A stretch of 64,000 nt of DNA from Dichotomocladium elegans (Eukaryota > Mucoromycota > Mucoromycetes > Mucorales > Lichtheimiaceae): assembly GCA_025716815.1 (NCBI GenBank), contig JAIXMN010000037.1:186001-250000 (forward strand), read 5' to 3'. The position numbers and the translations under genes were made by a program. Below are positions 1 to 10,981 of the stretch, in pieces; position 1 is the stretch's first letter, and each line of letters starts with the position of its first letter. Under the pieces are notes generated by a model that was not told the origin of the DNA, ran no database searches, and saw nothing but the letters and a program-made list of their open reading frames with translations.

Positions 1-446
1 CATCCGGAGAGCTATCCGAATTATTATCGCTCGTCTGACACTGCTGGTGGCTATTGCTTTCTCCTAAAATAAAGGAAAAAGAACGGAGGGGCACAAGTAG
101 AAATAGGCGCGTTTCCTATATTTCAGTTTTATACAAAATGGAGTTTCGACCTTAATCTTTACAATTCTAAGGCTACCTAATTTAAGCGAAGATGCTGAGA
201 ATAGCGATCTCGGGAGCATTGTGTCAAGAAGTGTGTATTAGGAGGCGGGGGGCGGGCAGTAAAAAGACGCAATAATTGGGGGGTGGGGAAGAGAGGAAGG
301 AGAAAAATCTTCTCCGTTCATCCTGGTGCGCCGCATTAAAAAAAATTAAGGAAAGGGGCAGCAGCAGCAGCATCAGGGAGACGGGCGGTCTACTGCTGCA
401 GTTTACCGCAACAATGGCGTATATCCATATACATATATCGTAACAA
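1..446. other. Gene-poor left edge, 3' flank of the rhomboid gene
   Basis: No convincing coding region was seen. Apparent reading frames here are the read-through of the last rhomboid exon past its splice site. The stretch holds short A-rich and G-rich runs and a CAG-type trinucleotide run near 361-372. It probably contains the rhomboid 3' UTR. Confidence 0.5.
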
Positions 447-2278
447 TTATTGATTACAGAACCCATTAATTGGTAAGCACGATAGATAATGGCAGTATGT
501 ACAAAGCTAATGCATCGCGAGTAAGTGAGACCGACTAACGGAGGGGAATGGGCAAGTTGCATATAAAGCACATGGGATAATTCGATTACCTCTCTGGGGC
601 CATTGTCATCGTAGAAGTTGTCGATTAATACAAAGAGAAGACTAAAGATAATTCCAAGTGCGACACAGCGAAGAATCCACAGGAGAATAAAGGACGATCG
701 CGAACGCATTTGTGGGCATGGCACAAGCGATGGACTGACGAGGAAGCCAGAGAACAGGCCACCCAAGTTGGAGAAACTATCAATACTACATTGACATGGA
801 TGGATGTTAACCGCTTTTTTTTAGGCCAGAGCAAATGTGCCGCATCTTTGATTTACCCTGGCAGCAGACCAAGCGTAACGAAGCCGAAGACTGCACGCAG
901 TCCGGTTTGCCAACCATAGAAGACAATGGGAATCGTTACAGGAGGACGGTGGAAGACAACGATTCTATCTCTGCTTGCCTGTGAAAGCACCAAGTTTGAT
1001 GGCATGCCGTCTTGGCTGTTGGATAGCACGCCAATGAAACCCGAGATCAATATACAGACTTGCCAGGAGACCGAATGTTGCGGGGCTACAACCTGATGAT
1101 ACTGCATATCATAAGAGAGCAAACACATGAGTTTACCCAGCAGCAGACGTGGAACTATTTAGCACTCACGCGTGGTTGGAGATGCAAAATTGGCGCCAAA
1201 CACGTTGCCGAAGATACCTGTTGAGAAGAACAACGCTGAGAGCACCAAGTTAAAAAAATGAGACATGCATAATCACTCTGTGGAGATGCCCAAAACGGCC
1301 GGGGGCGGAAGACATCTTCCTCCCGGTCGTCTTTGATACCTTGATTGATTTACCTGAAAATCGCCAACCGTTTATAACCCGCTCAAGCGGGATCGCGACC
1401 CAGTAGAGCGCTATCAAATTGACCACGCAATGCAGTAATCCGCTGTGCACGAAAAGGGGCGAGAAGAACCTAAACGCCTGATCGGGTTTCAACGGGTCTG
1501 AGAATCCACTGAAGCCGCATATTTCTTGTAGACTACATGTGGATGGTTCGAAGGATAAGACCGTCTGGTTGACAACTTCACTTGTTGGTGCAAAGAGGTA
1601 GTCCTGAATAATGTCTGCGGTTGTGACATTGATGCAAATATAATTCCTGTCTGGCGGCATGCGAGAGGTGCTGCGCATGCACGGTGGATACCGTGCACCA
1701 GACTGCACCAAGACCTATAGAAACCAGACCCTTCGTATAAGCTCAGCTGTATACATCCGTTAAAGCACCCTATACTGTTTTATGTCAACCTGAATGGAAG
1801 GACCAAACATGACGTTCAGTGGACTGAGCTCAATGAACTCACCTAGAAGAAAATACAAGAATGAGGATATCCATTTGCAAAAGTACGACACACCCGTTTT
1901 CTATGCACCTGCCGTTTCTTTGTTCCACATAAGCTCTCCTGAAAGGATAACTAAGATCATGATGACAATAATCCATGTGCATATCGGCGGCCACCGCTGG
2001 GTCCCGAAAGGAGTGACGCCTGTTGCAAAAACACTCATCCAGCCATCGTCTGTCTCGGGTGGGAGCCCTTGATGGTGTTGGCTATCTTCTTGGCTACTCC
2101 TATCCTTCCTAACACACTGCTCATAGACGGCTAACGCATGAGTCGAGGGCGTTGATTGCTCCGGTGTATATGTAGAAGCGCTATTGGTCCCGATATCGAT
2201 AACATATGATGGCGGCGAGCATGGGCATCCAGGTGAACGGGTGTACACAAAGGCATTGGTGCCGTCTGGTAGGATCAT
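447..2278 (-). CDS. Rhomboid-family (S54) multi-pass membrane protein, catalytic His replaced by Asn
   Basis: Rhomboids cut substrates inside membranes with a Ser-His dyad. Spliced conceptually, this multi-exon gene gives a charged N-terminus, a first membrane span (around WPPICTWIIVIMILV, 1.9-2.0 kb), the fungal L1 region with an IELSPLNVMFGPS exon and GARYPPCM, then FVHSGLLHCVVNL (about 1.4 kb), matching the HxGxxHxxxN helix. Next come GNVFGANFASP, SGCSPATFGLL in place of the usual GxSG serine motif, GLLPGIDSFSNLGGLFSGF in the last core helix, and a Cys-rich tail CTYCHYLSCLP before the stop at 447-449. The tail is typical of fungal rhomboids. In the last helix the expected D-x-x-x-H-x-G-G reads DSFSNLGG, so the catalytic His is Asn. 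The Ser is kept but followed by Pro. The protein may therefore be a non-catalytic rhomboid. The start at 2278 is the first ATG of the first recognised exon; an earlier exon is possible. Confidence 0.82.
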
Positions 2279-3703
2279 CGTGATGTACGTATCACGAAAT
2301 GGAAAGAGGGGCTGGGGGAGAAAAAGAGGAACCTATGACAGTAAAACAAGACGACAACTCTAGCAGAGCAGACACCAAGTAGAGACCTTTTGGTCAGACA
2401 TATCTTCTTCAGTTGCATGAACGAGATATAGCGTCTATAAATGATCCCCGTTTGTCACGGGGTTTCATGCTTAAATTTAGAATCCCAACTTGAGCAAAAT
2501 CCGCATAATTGCTTCCTTTACGAAATAATAACGCCAGTGCAAAAAGTTGCGAGATCTCCAGAAATGTTATAGAAAATTGGTCTTCCACCGGGTAAAGATC
2601 GGTATCCTCATCTCCATGTAAATATTTGAAATGTGACTAATTGGTGATCATGGAGTGTGTATTAATATCACTAGCCCTACTGTAATCTCGTTTAACATGA
2701 TAAGATTGTGAATAAATAGACCTCCTATCTCATGGTGCACATGAGGACATCACATTCATCGGAAAAGACTGGTATCTATCCCGGGATGAAATCACTTTTT
2801 GCGACCATCATTATTTGGCTGGGTCAGGTCTTAACCCCAATCGACAATGTGTTATTGTGTTTTGCATCTCCTCTTCCTTACATGGATACCGTTGATGGAA
2901 CTGTACATATATTTTTTCATTGATGAGCGGTTCCTCCCTTCCCGCACATGCCATCTCTTCTTTCCTCTTCTTCTTTTTTGCTTTCAAGTAGTGCTCTTTC
3001 CGAGTGACATCTTGGTATGGAATCGAACCGTGGTATAGAGGCCCGCATCAAGTCCTCACAATGTGAATTACAATGAGTATAGAAAGATATCCACAAACAC
3101 ACACACAGGATCTGTGGATAGGAGGGATGGCTAGCTCCCTTTTGAACTTGATGCGTTCCCTCACGATGTTCCCGATGTTATTATGGAACGAGTGTGGTCT
3201 GTAGCATTATTCCAAACTTGTTCTTCCACAACCTTTCTCTTATATATTAGCGGGGACCATGCATTGTCGGATAGTATGTCGAATGGGTCCCTTTGTGTTC
3301 AAAGGTCACAGTCTCTCATTCCGCTTTTTCTGTCGCATTCTCCACAACCACCTTCCCACCCGGTGTATGCCCAGTCAAGATCATGCCTTGCCCAAGTTCT
3401 TGGATCTTTCAAGTCCATTATATCGACGCGCAATTGGCTTGTCTGTCTTTCGCGGCATACTTGCGATGGAGTGGCATTGTGTCCATTTTTTCAAGGGCTG
3501 CAACAATACTGATATGTGCGTTCCTGTAATAGCACTGGTCCTAGTCTACTTCTCGATGGGTTCCAAATTCAATAGTTGTCGGCGGGTGGAAACCCACCAA
3601 GGAAGTCTACCCATAAACGACTATACAAGCTAGGCGCATGACAAGAGCAAAAAAAGAAGTCATTTCTTTGAGTTTATTGTGTAGAATATATAAACATGCT
3701 TTT
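2279..3703. other. Intergenic region without a recognised gene
   Basis: Three overlapping plus-strand reading frames of up to 124 codons lie at 3183-3633, and shorter ones at 2732-3038. None shows a domain I recognise, and none continues through plausible introns into a longer product. The frames overlap each other, which suggests chance openness. The right end probably includes the eIF4A3 3' UTR. Confidence 0.4.
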
Positions 3704-5335
3704 TTAAACCAAATCCGTGACTATACATATAATAAGTATCTTCGATGGACCATCTTTGCCGTCCCTCTGCCATCAAGCGCTTACCATTCATGGGCATCTC
3801 ATCAATCTGGGTACTGTAGTACTGTTCAATGTCACGGAGAATCTTGAGATCATCGTTCTTGACAAAGTTGATAGCAACACCCTTACGGCCGAAACGACCT
3901 GAGCGACCAATGCGATGGATATACAGTTCACGATTTGATGGCAAATCATAGCTACATGCCCATATCAGTCAAACACCCTCCTTTAAGATTTGCATTTCAC
4001 CATCGATAACATACTTGATAACAAGGGACACCTGTTGGACATCAATACCTCGTGCCCAGACATCAGTGGTGATCAGCACACGACTATCCCAACAAAAGAA
4101 CGCATCCAACTCAGTAAAGCGAAAAATAAAAACCATTGGTTTCCACAGTTTCCTACCTGGCTCCTTGTCGGAACTCCTGCATGATAGCATCACGCTCCTT
4201 TTGGGGCATTTCACCATGCATCGCCGATACTGTGAAATTGGACTCGCGCATTTTTTCCGTGAGCCAGTCAACCTTGCGACGTGTGTTGCAAAAGATAACA
4301 GCTTGTGTGATAGTGAGAGTGTCGTATAGATCGCAGAGTGTATCGAATTTCCATTCCTCCCGCTCAACAGCGACGAAGAACTGTTTGATGCCTTCCAGGG
4401 TAAGTTCATCACGCTTGACGAGGATTCGGATAGGATCGGTCATAAAGTTGCGGGTCATTTCCAATACGTCATGGGGCAACGTGGCAGAGAGCAGGACAAC
4501 CTGCGTAGCCGGAGGCAGATAGCGGTACACGTCATAGATCTGATCCTTGAAACCTCGATTGAGCAATTCATCAGCCTCATCAAGAATAAGAAGCTTAATG
4601 TTGCGCGTGCGCAGGTTGCGTCGTCGAATCATGTCAAACACACGGCCAGGAGTGCCAGATACCACATGCACACCATTGTCCAGTCGTCGAATATCCTCGC
4701 CAACGCTCGTGCCACCGATGCAAGCATGGCATTGCACATTCATGTAATCACCCAAAGCAAGAATCACACTCTGAATCTGCGTTGCCAGTTCACGGGTCGG
4801 AGAGAGTACCAGCACCTGCGTCTCGCGAAGCGACGTGTCAAGGATCTGAAGGGCCGAAATACCAAGGGTTGCTGTTTTACCAGTACCAGACTGAGCCTGT
4901 GCAATCACGTCGCGACCACGGATGATGGGCACAATCGCTGTCATCGGATAGAGATATGTGAAATCAGCACCAACCTTCACCAGTTCTCATACCCTCTCCC
5001 TCCCTCCCTCTCTTATCTCTCTCTCTCTCTGTGTGTGTGTGTGTGCGTGTGTGAAGGTTGCACTGCATTTTGGTTTTAGTTACCTCTCTGCTGGATGGCT
5101 GAAGGCCGCTCAAAATTGTAAGCATAGATGCCCCGGAGTAGATCTTCTTTCAGATTTATCGCGTCAAATGTGGGAACAACTTTGACCTAAACCGGAAAAA
5201 TCTGTTTTCAGTATCTTATCCTTAAAGAAGATAAAAGACTGTAACCAAGCCTTGAATGAATCTACTCTTGGTTTAACTCACATTCTCGGATGTCTCGAAG
5301 GTCAATTTTTCGTCAGCCTGAGGATCGTAGGACAT
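3704..5335 (-). CDS. FAL1: ATP-dependent RNA helicase eIF4A3/FAL1 (DEAD-box)
   Basis: Nuclear DEAD-box helicase of the eIF4A-III/Fal1 branch, the RNA-clamping core of the exon junction complex and also involved in pre-rRNA processing. Six exons on the complement fit in phase: 5282-5335, 5084-5186, 4157-4937, 4015-4083, 3785-3951 and 3704-3720, giving 396 residues, the normal family length. Visible motifs in order: AQSGTGKT (Walker A), [41 protein letters not shown] and [13 protein letters not shown]. The C-terminus reads [16 protein letters not shown] then [18 protein letters not shown] and [10 protein letters not shown] separate it from cytoplasmic eIF4A. The N-terminus [18 protein letters not shown] comes from a 54-bp first exon. 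The last coding exon is only 17 bp (stop at 3704-3706). Confidence 0.96.
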
Positions 5336-5528
5336 TGCGATTGTGGTAAGAGAAAGACGGATTCGTTACCAAATTTTAGCTTCAGCAGTACGTAAGTCAC
5401 ACGGTTCCGCCCGCAAAGAAAAAAGTCAGTCTAACTCCAAAGCAAAAGTGCTAAAGCTTCCAGCGTGAATATATTCATTACCACATTCTCTCTTTTTTTA
5501 TTATTTTATTTCTTGTATGTCATGTACC

Positions 5529-7667
5529 CTAAAATTCCCCAAGGTCTCCTTCGTCGTCCAAATCACCCTCTGCGATTTCCTGTGCCAATTCTCTTTCTCT
5601 TTCACGAGCCTCCTCTGCGCTTGCTAGTTCTTTTCTATGAGCATCAAGAGGGAACCGCATCGCCTTGACAGCATCGTTGTGCAGATTCAGGCAGAAGGTA
5701 ATGCGGCTGTTGAAAGCATTTTGAGGCTCGTTTGTAGAGTAGATATCAACAATTTCCTACAAAACTGCGTGAGCCAAAGTCTTCTTTATCGCTCGCGAGT
5801 TTATATCCTTCTTTTCCCTCTTTACCTTGCTCTTCATGAAGCCACCATTATGATCCAGAGTAGCATCGATTACACCATCACGGATTGCCTTGGAGACAAT
5901 AAACTCCGCGTCTTCCTCGCTATCCAGGTGAAGCTTGATGCAAATATCTCTCAGAGAAATCTTGGAGTACGAAAGGCTAATCATGCGAATGCCCGTCTTG
6001 ATAACGTTATGGCGAAGTCGCAAGATAAGGGTATAGGTCTTGTCCTTTTTGAAAACCGTATCAAATTTTGCCAGTCCTTCCTGGAACTTGTTCAGGTCAC
6101 CAATACGAACGGCTTAAAGATGATCGTTAGCAGCAGCTACATAAGAAGAGATACGCCGAATAAATACATACCTTGTGTAATGTGAAGGTACGGTTGAAGT
6201 GCCTTCTTCAGAATCGGTTGCCGGAACAACGATCGCTCCGGGATTTCGCCTAAAAGCAATTGCACAACGATGAAGAATTTGTATGCCTAGAGTAAAGTGA
6301 ATATCTATCAGGTATTCTGTTCCTCGCTTCTTAATTTTCCACACACTTGAGACGTACAGTCTGTTGGAAACCGGCAGTGACATTATTCTGGGGCGCCTTG
6401 CGGATAGCTTGAGTGAGATAAGTGTGTGCTTGGGTGTAGGCAAGTTGAAGCGCTTTGATGCGACCAAGATAGTACGCATAGCGAGCGGCCTGGTTGTTGC
6501 CCGCATTCTCAGGGAAAGTGCTCTTGGAAACCAACTTATCGGCCTGGTCGTAGAGGTTATGAACAAAGTAATTCCTCAGCAATAGATTCAGCAGAGTTGC
6601 CTATTAAATCACAAAAGAGACAAATGAATAAATATTCCAAGTGTTAAAGGCCCATTGGGTTTCCGGTTCTTTACTTGAGTTTCAATGTCACGGCGCAGGG
6701 TGGCAGTTCGAAGGGCAGAATGCTGGAATCTAACATTAAGAATCATCCGTCAGAATAAACTGTATACTTTTTTCTTGATTCGTATCCATCCAACTCACGG
6801 TCTGATTTCTGCAAGACGGCCAGTCAACTCGTAAAAGCGTGCGTGGTAGAAGTAAACGCGGGCAGCAAGTTGGTCAAGCGTACGGCGGTTAAGGTCGTGC
6901 ATTTTAGTGACCGTTTTGTTGGCCAGCTCCAGACCCTAAGTTTCCCGGCGTCGTTTCAATATTCCTTTTCTTTGCATCTCAAGGATCATACCTCATTTAA
7001 TTTGTTTTGGTCCAACAGATAGATCAAAGTCATCAAATGAAGATAGACGTCCACTTCTGGAAGCACTGTTGCCTTCGTTTCTTTGTCGACTTCCATCGAG
7101 GAGGAGCGCTAGATCCATATTCCGGGCGATAAGCTTTCAATCCCTCTTTGTCTTCTCCCCCCCCAAAAAAAGTCCCCTCATGCGCGCATGGCGATTTTTG
7201 TTTCTCACCTCTCCGAGTAAGCGTAGCAAGTCAGAAGCCTCACTGACGTCTGCATAGTTCGTATGAAACGGATTGTAAGCTTACCAATGCAACTCAACCG
7301 CATTGTTTTTACCAGGCCCATAATACTCCGAGATTGATTGTGCAAGGATGATCGACGTGAGTCTGCGTCTTATGGAAGGAAGAGTTCGAAGCACACGGGT
7401 GGTGAAGCGGGACTCGACGGTCTCCGCAGCGCGTTCCAACAGCGAAAAGTTACGTTTTAATTCTAGCGTTCGTAAACACAAAAGCGAGTTATTAAAAGAT
7501 TATGCGCGATGGGGTGTTGTGTATGAATCCATGTCGCTCTCTGGCTCACCAGCGAGAACCGATTCCTTGGTCTCTTTTTCTAATCGGAGCTGCTTCGCTT
7601 CTTCATCCTCTACAATTTCCATCGCCTCTGACTGATTGATTTGCTGCTTTGTTTCTGTCGATTTCAT
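5529..7667 (-). CDS. RPN3: 26S proteasome regulatory subunit RPN3 (PSMD3)
   Basis: Non-ATPase subunit of the 19S regulatory-particle lid, with solenoid repeats and a C-terminal PCI domain that scaffolds the lid. Recognised segments in order on the complement: [17 protein letters not shown]; then [20 protein letters not shown] and [10 protein letters not shown] (7.3-7.5 kb); [38 protein letters not shown] (6.3-6.6 kb); the PCI winged helix [20 protein letters not shown] and [20 protein letters not shown] (5.8-6.0 kb); and [18 protein letters not shown] with an acidic tail ending at the stop 5529-5531. At least six introns are needed. Two in-frame starts exist, 7667 and 7622. The latter ([10 protein letters not shown]) looks more family-like; the first is given here. 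It is divergent from the zinc-finger gene on the right. Confidence 0.94.
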
Positions 7668-7848
7668 GGCGAATAAAAAATCACAAAAAGAAAGGGAAAA
7701 GTTGGGAGTTGATCACACAAGAAAGGAACCTGAGGGCCAAAAGCGACGCGTAAGTTCGCTCGACATTCAGCGGCGGAGATACAATGCTTGTCGAGTTGAC
7801 GTAAGTCAGACCGATATTGGCAGAGAACGAGTCAAAGCGAGCTCAGAC

Positions 7849-9935
7849 ATGCAGACCATGATCAGTCAACCAAACCCATTCCCGGAATTTGACCGGCATC
7901 TTGATCCTCAAAAAGTTGACAGTAGGATCAATTTGGCAGGAGAGGAAAAATGGGATCGCTAATCTGATGATCAATATCAGTCTTCAATCCCTCCCACCGA
8001 TGGGAACCGCGCAAAACGGCAATCGCACCGGTGCGAGATCCAATCGCGGAGGCGACTACACCTATCACTGTTAGCACTATTTCTACGAGTTCAGCAACGG
8101 CATCAGGAAATAACTTGTACTGTGCCACGTGCAGGAAAAAGTTCAATAACGAAGCCACGTGGCAAAACCATCTGAAGAGCGCAAAACATCTGGCAAACGT
8201 CAAAACAAAGTCGAAGCAGCAACAATCAGGTTCGGGGACACGACTCACGTATACACCAAACTGGATGATTGCCTGACCTCTGCTCCCTCATGCTATTAAT
8301 TTAGCTCCATCTAAAAAAACAACCGCAACGCCAACTGCAGGATCTGCTGACCCACGGCTTCAAGGTACCAGAGACATCGCGGTCAAGACGAGGTGGAAAT
8401 GCCAACATATTTGATACTAGATGCATTAAAAAACCTTCAGCGCGCATATATGAATCCCGAGGGGACCGTTCCTATTCTTTGGAGCCTGTCAAAAAGTAAT
8501 ATCCGCACCCCCAGCCCTACATCCGTTCCACCCTCCCCCCCCAAAAAAAAAAGTTGCTGGCGTGATATTTTTATTTATGTATTTTTACCAATATTATAGC
8601 ATTTTACAGCCTTTGCCGGCCACACAATACCTATCAGTCATTATCACTACTGGTCCAAACCCTACAGAAACAACAGGAACAAAAGCAGGAACCCGGCCCT
8701 ATCCATGGCCTCACCCCATCCCAAGTATCTTCAACCCTATACATTGCGCGGCTGTCTCTCGCACGTCTTCAATGTATATATAACCCGTCAGGCCTCGAGA
8801 ATGCACAGAATCTTATTCTATGCGCCCTGAATGACAAGTGGAAAATCGATCGATTGAGATTAAGCGAGTTAGCCAACGTAGGTGAATTACGCTTTTAAGA
8901 ACACATGCGCTAACTCTCTGTTTTGATGTAAGGCATCCATTTATAACTCAGTTGAAATGACACTAGCCGAATGTCGGCGTCTTGCAGCGAGATTTATCGA
9001 TCGTGAGGAATCTCGAGCCGAGCCCGCTAAACCAAAGGCCGATCAAAATCAATGCTTTACCAAGGTACTTTTGGAAGCTGCCAATATATTTAGGAATGAG
9101 CCGAATCTACGCATTGTGCTACTGTGTTTAGCTGCCGTTGTCTGCAAATATGAAGGGTAAGAAAAGGCGGGCTACTCTGAAAATTAAAGTTTGCGCTTTT
9201 CATTGCTCACTATTATCCTCCCAGACATTCGGAATATGAACCTCTCAACGATCTAGCTGAGGCAAGTGGAAAAGAAGAAGAAAAAAGCCCATTGGCGTTC
9301 CCCAACAAAGAGATTGATGAGGAATGATGAATACTTGCTATTAGACATTTGCCAGTATGAACATGCAGCATCTTTCGTCTACAGCGCATGTGTTTTGCTC
9401 AGGGACCATCTCTCCAAAGGATACAAAAATGGTTCAGTGGCACCTGTTTCTGGCGCTATTACTTGCTATGGAAACAGGTAATGCGCGGTTGTGCAAGATG
9501 GCAAATGAAGAAATCATCTCATGATGTGGATGCTCTTCTTTAAGACGACATAGTCCGGGTGAACCATATCATACGCCTTGTTGAGCAGAAGAAGCAAGAA
9601 TATGTCCTGTTTGAAGATATGCAGGTAAGGCTTCGTTTGACACCACTTTGGCGGGGCGTACAAAGAGGAGGAGAGAGCGTAGAGCGGGCGGTATCTTATA
9701 GTTTATTCGATTCCCTTCCAACCTTTATAAGGTGCTGTTGAATATTTGTGCAGCCCGCGAAGCGTATGACCATCTTGCACTTGAACACACGATCATGCAG
9801 CAAATATTACATGTTGCACTTCTGCTGGAGGTGACGGACACCGATCTCTTACTTCGGCTAGAAGCGGACGAAGAGAGGCGTAGCAGACTTATCAGTCGGA
9901 TGCAGTCGTTAACATTGGTAAACGCTTTTGACTAA
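7849..9935 (+). CDS. C2H2 zinc-finger protein with helical C-terminal region, function unknown
   Basis: Not recognised beyond its zinc finger. Seven or eight exons can be chained. The first contains PNPFPEFDRHLDPQKVD and joins in phase across a 59-bp intron (7922-7980). The second carries a matrin/U1-type finger, LYCATCRKKFNNEATWQNHL then SAKHL (8.1-8.2 kb). Downstream exons read LKNLQRAYMNPEGTVPILWS, LCRPHNTYQSLSLLVQTLQK, ARLSLARLQCIYNPSGLENA, VEMTLAECRRLAARFIDREE, LLEAANIFRNEPNLRIVLL, HAASFVYSACVLLRDHL, VNHIIRLVEQKKQEYVLF and LALEHTIMQQILHVALLL, with the stop at 9933-9935. The body is mostly alpha-helical, tetratricopeptide-like in look, without a match I can name. Splice choices around 8.24-8.39 kb and 9.47-9.56 kb are uncertain. 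The same frame is open upstream to an ATG at 7666, which overlaps the RPN3 start; 7849 was chosen because it leaves room for a promoter. Confidence 0.72.
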
Positions 9936-10105
9936 TAAAATTTCTCCACATTAAACGAAAAAAAGCGGGTGATGTTCGTCCCCTCCCCCTCCCCGACTTG
10001 GCTTTTGGTCATTCTTATTTGATTGGACAGCCCGCCCACGTGTGTGCATGCATGGTTGAGGGCGGTGGCCCGATCGAATCCGTGTTTGCTGTCACCCGGT
10101 TTTGC

Positions 10106-10111
10106 TATAAA
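10106..10111 (+). promoter_or_regulatory. TATA box of the PH-domain gene
   Basis: TATAAA sits about 37 bp before the chosen start codon at 10148. The spacing would give a very short 5' UTR, so its use as the core promoter is inferred. Confidence 0.4.
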
Positions 10112-10147
10112 ATGTTTACTGTCAACTACATCAGCTTCCACACCTTC

Positions 10148-10981
10148 ATGTCTTCTCCATCACTGACACCCACAGCAAGCGCGCCCAGAAACAGCCCCAT
10201 CATTCAAGGCTGGCTGTACAAACTGACATGGTTTAACCTACATCGATCCTGGCAAAGGCGTTATTTTGTTCTTGACGACTGCGAATTACGCTACTACAAG
10301 CAACAAGTATGTATTGCTCGTCAGCATGCTCTGTCGACATTGTTGCTCATCAACCACATCCTCTGCCCGTTGTAGAATGACCCCAGGCCCATCGGAACAG
10401 TCGACCTCCGTCTTTACTCAGACGTCGGTCCATATCCTAGCAAGCATTCGCCCTTCACGTTTCGAATCGACTCTGAATGCAATCATCACAGAGCCTTCCT
10501 TCTACACGCCGAAACCAAGTCCGAGCTTGAACACTGGATGGCGGCTCTCGTGAGTTCCATTCACCCTGCAGGCCACAGCAGCTGTATATATGACATCGAA
10601 AGTGACACCGGGAGCGTTCTAGATAAGTGGCTCGAGCGCCTGGATCTGCAGGACGATGATCCCAAATCACCCACGACCAGTTCGAGCACCAATACCAGAA
10701 GTAGCAGCTGGACATTTCAATCCCCTGCACTCAGCAGGTCAATGACCACGACAGCATCATTTGCCGAAGATGACGATGACGACGGCGACAATGACCATAA
10801 CGACGTAAAAGTACCAGGATCCTTGGCATATACTCGACTGCAGCGACGCGTTACAATGCCTGAACAGTACACCATCAATCATGACGACGACCTAATCCTC
10901 CTCCCAAGCCAGCAACCACCGCCATCCTCGCCTCTTCCTCCTACACCACCTTCCATGAGTGTGTCTCCCCGATCCATCTAA
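10148..10981 (+). CDS. PH-domain protein
   Basis: Two exons, 10148-10306 and 10376-10981, give 254 residues. A pleckstrin-homology domain opens the protein: IIQGWLYKLTWFNLHRSWQR then RYFVLDDCELRYYKQQ, followed after the intron by RPIGTVDLRLYSDV and the terminal helix SELEHWMAALVSSI with its conserved Trp. PH domains commonly bind phosphoinositides or proteins at membranes. The remaining 140 or so residues are low-complexity (Ser/Thr-rich, an Asp run, Pro-rich near the end) and carry no second domain I recognise. A TATAAA lies at 10106-10111, about 37 bp before the chosen ATG, arguing against the longer in-frame starts upstream. The intron begins GTATGT and ends TAG. Role unknown. Confidence 0.87.

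Noticed and set aside
3005..3050. tRNA-like T-loop (reverse complement resembling GGTTCGATTCC)
   Set aside because: The flanking bases do not form a T stem, and no acceptor, D or anticodon arm can be built around it.
4471..5079. 202-codon plus-strand open frame
   Set aside because: It runs antisense to the main eIF4A3 exon and into a CT/GT simple repeat; no domain, and its openness follows from the coding strand opposite.
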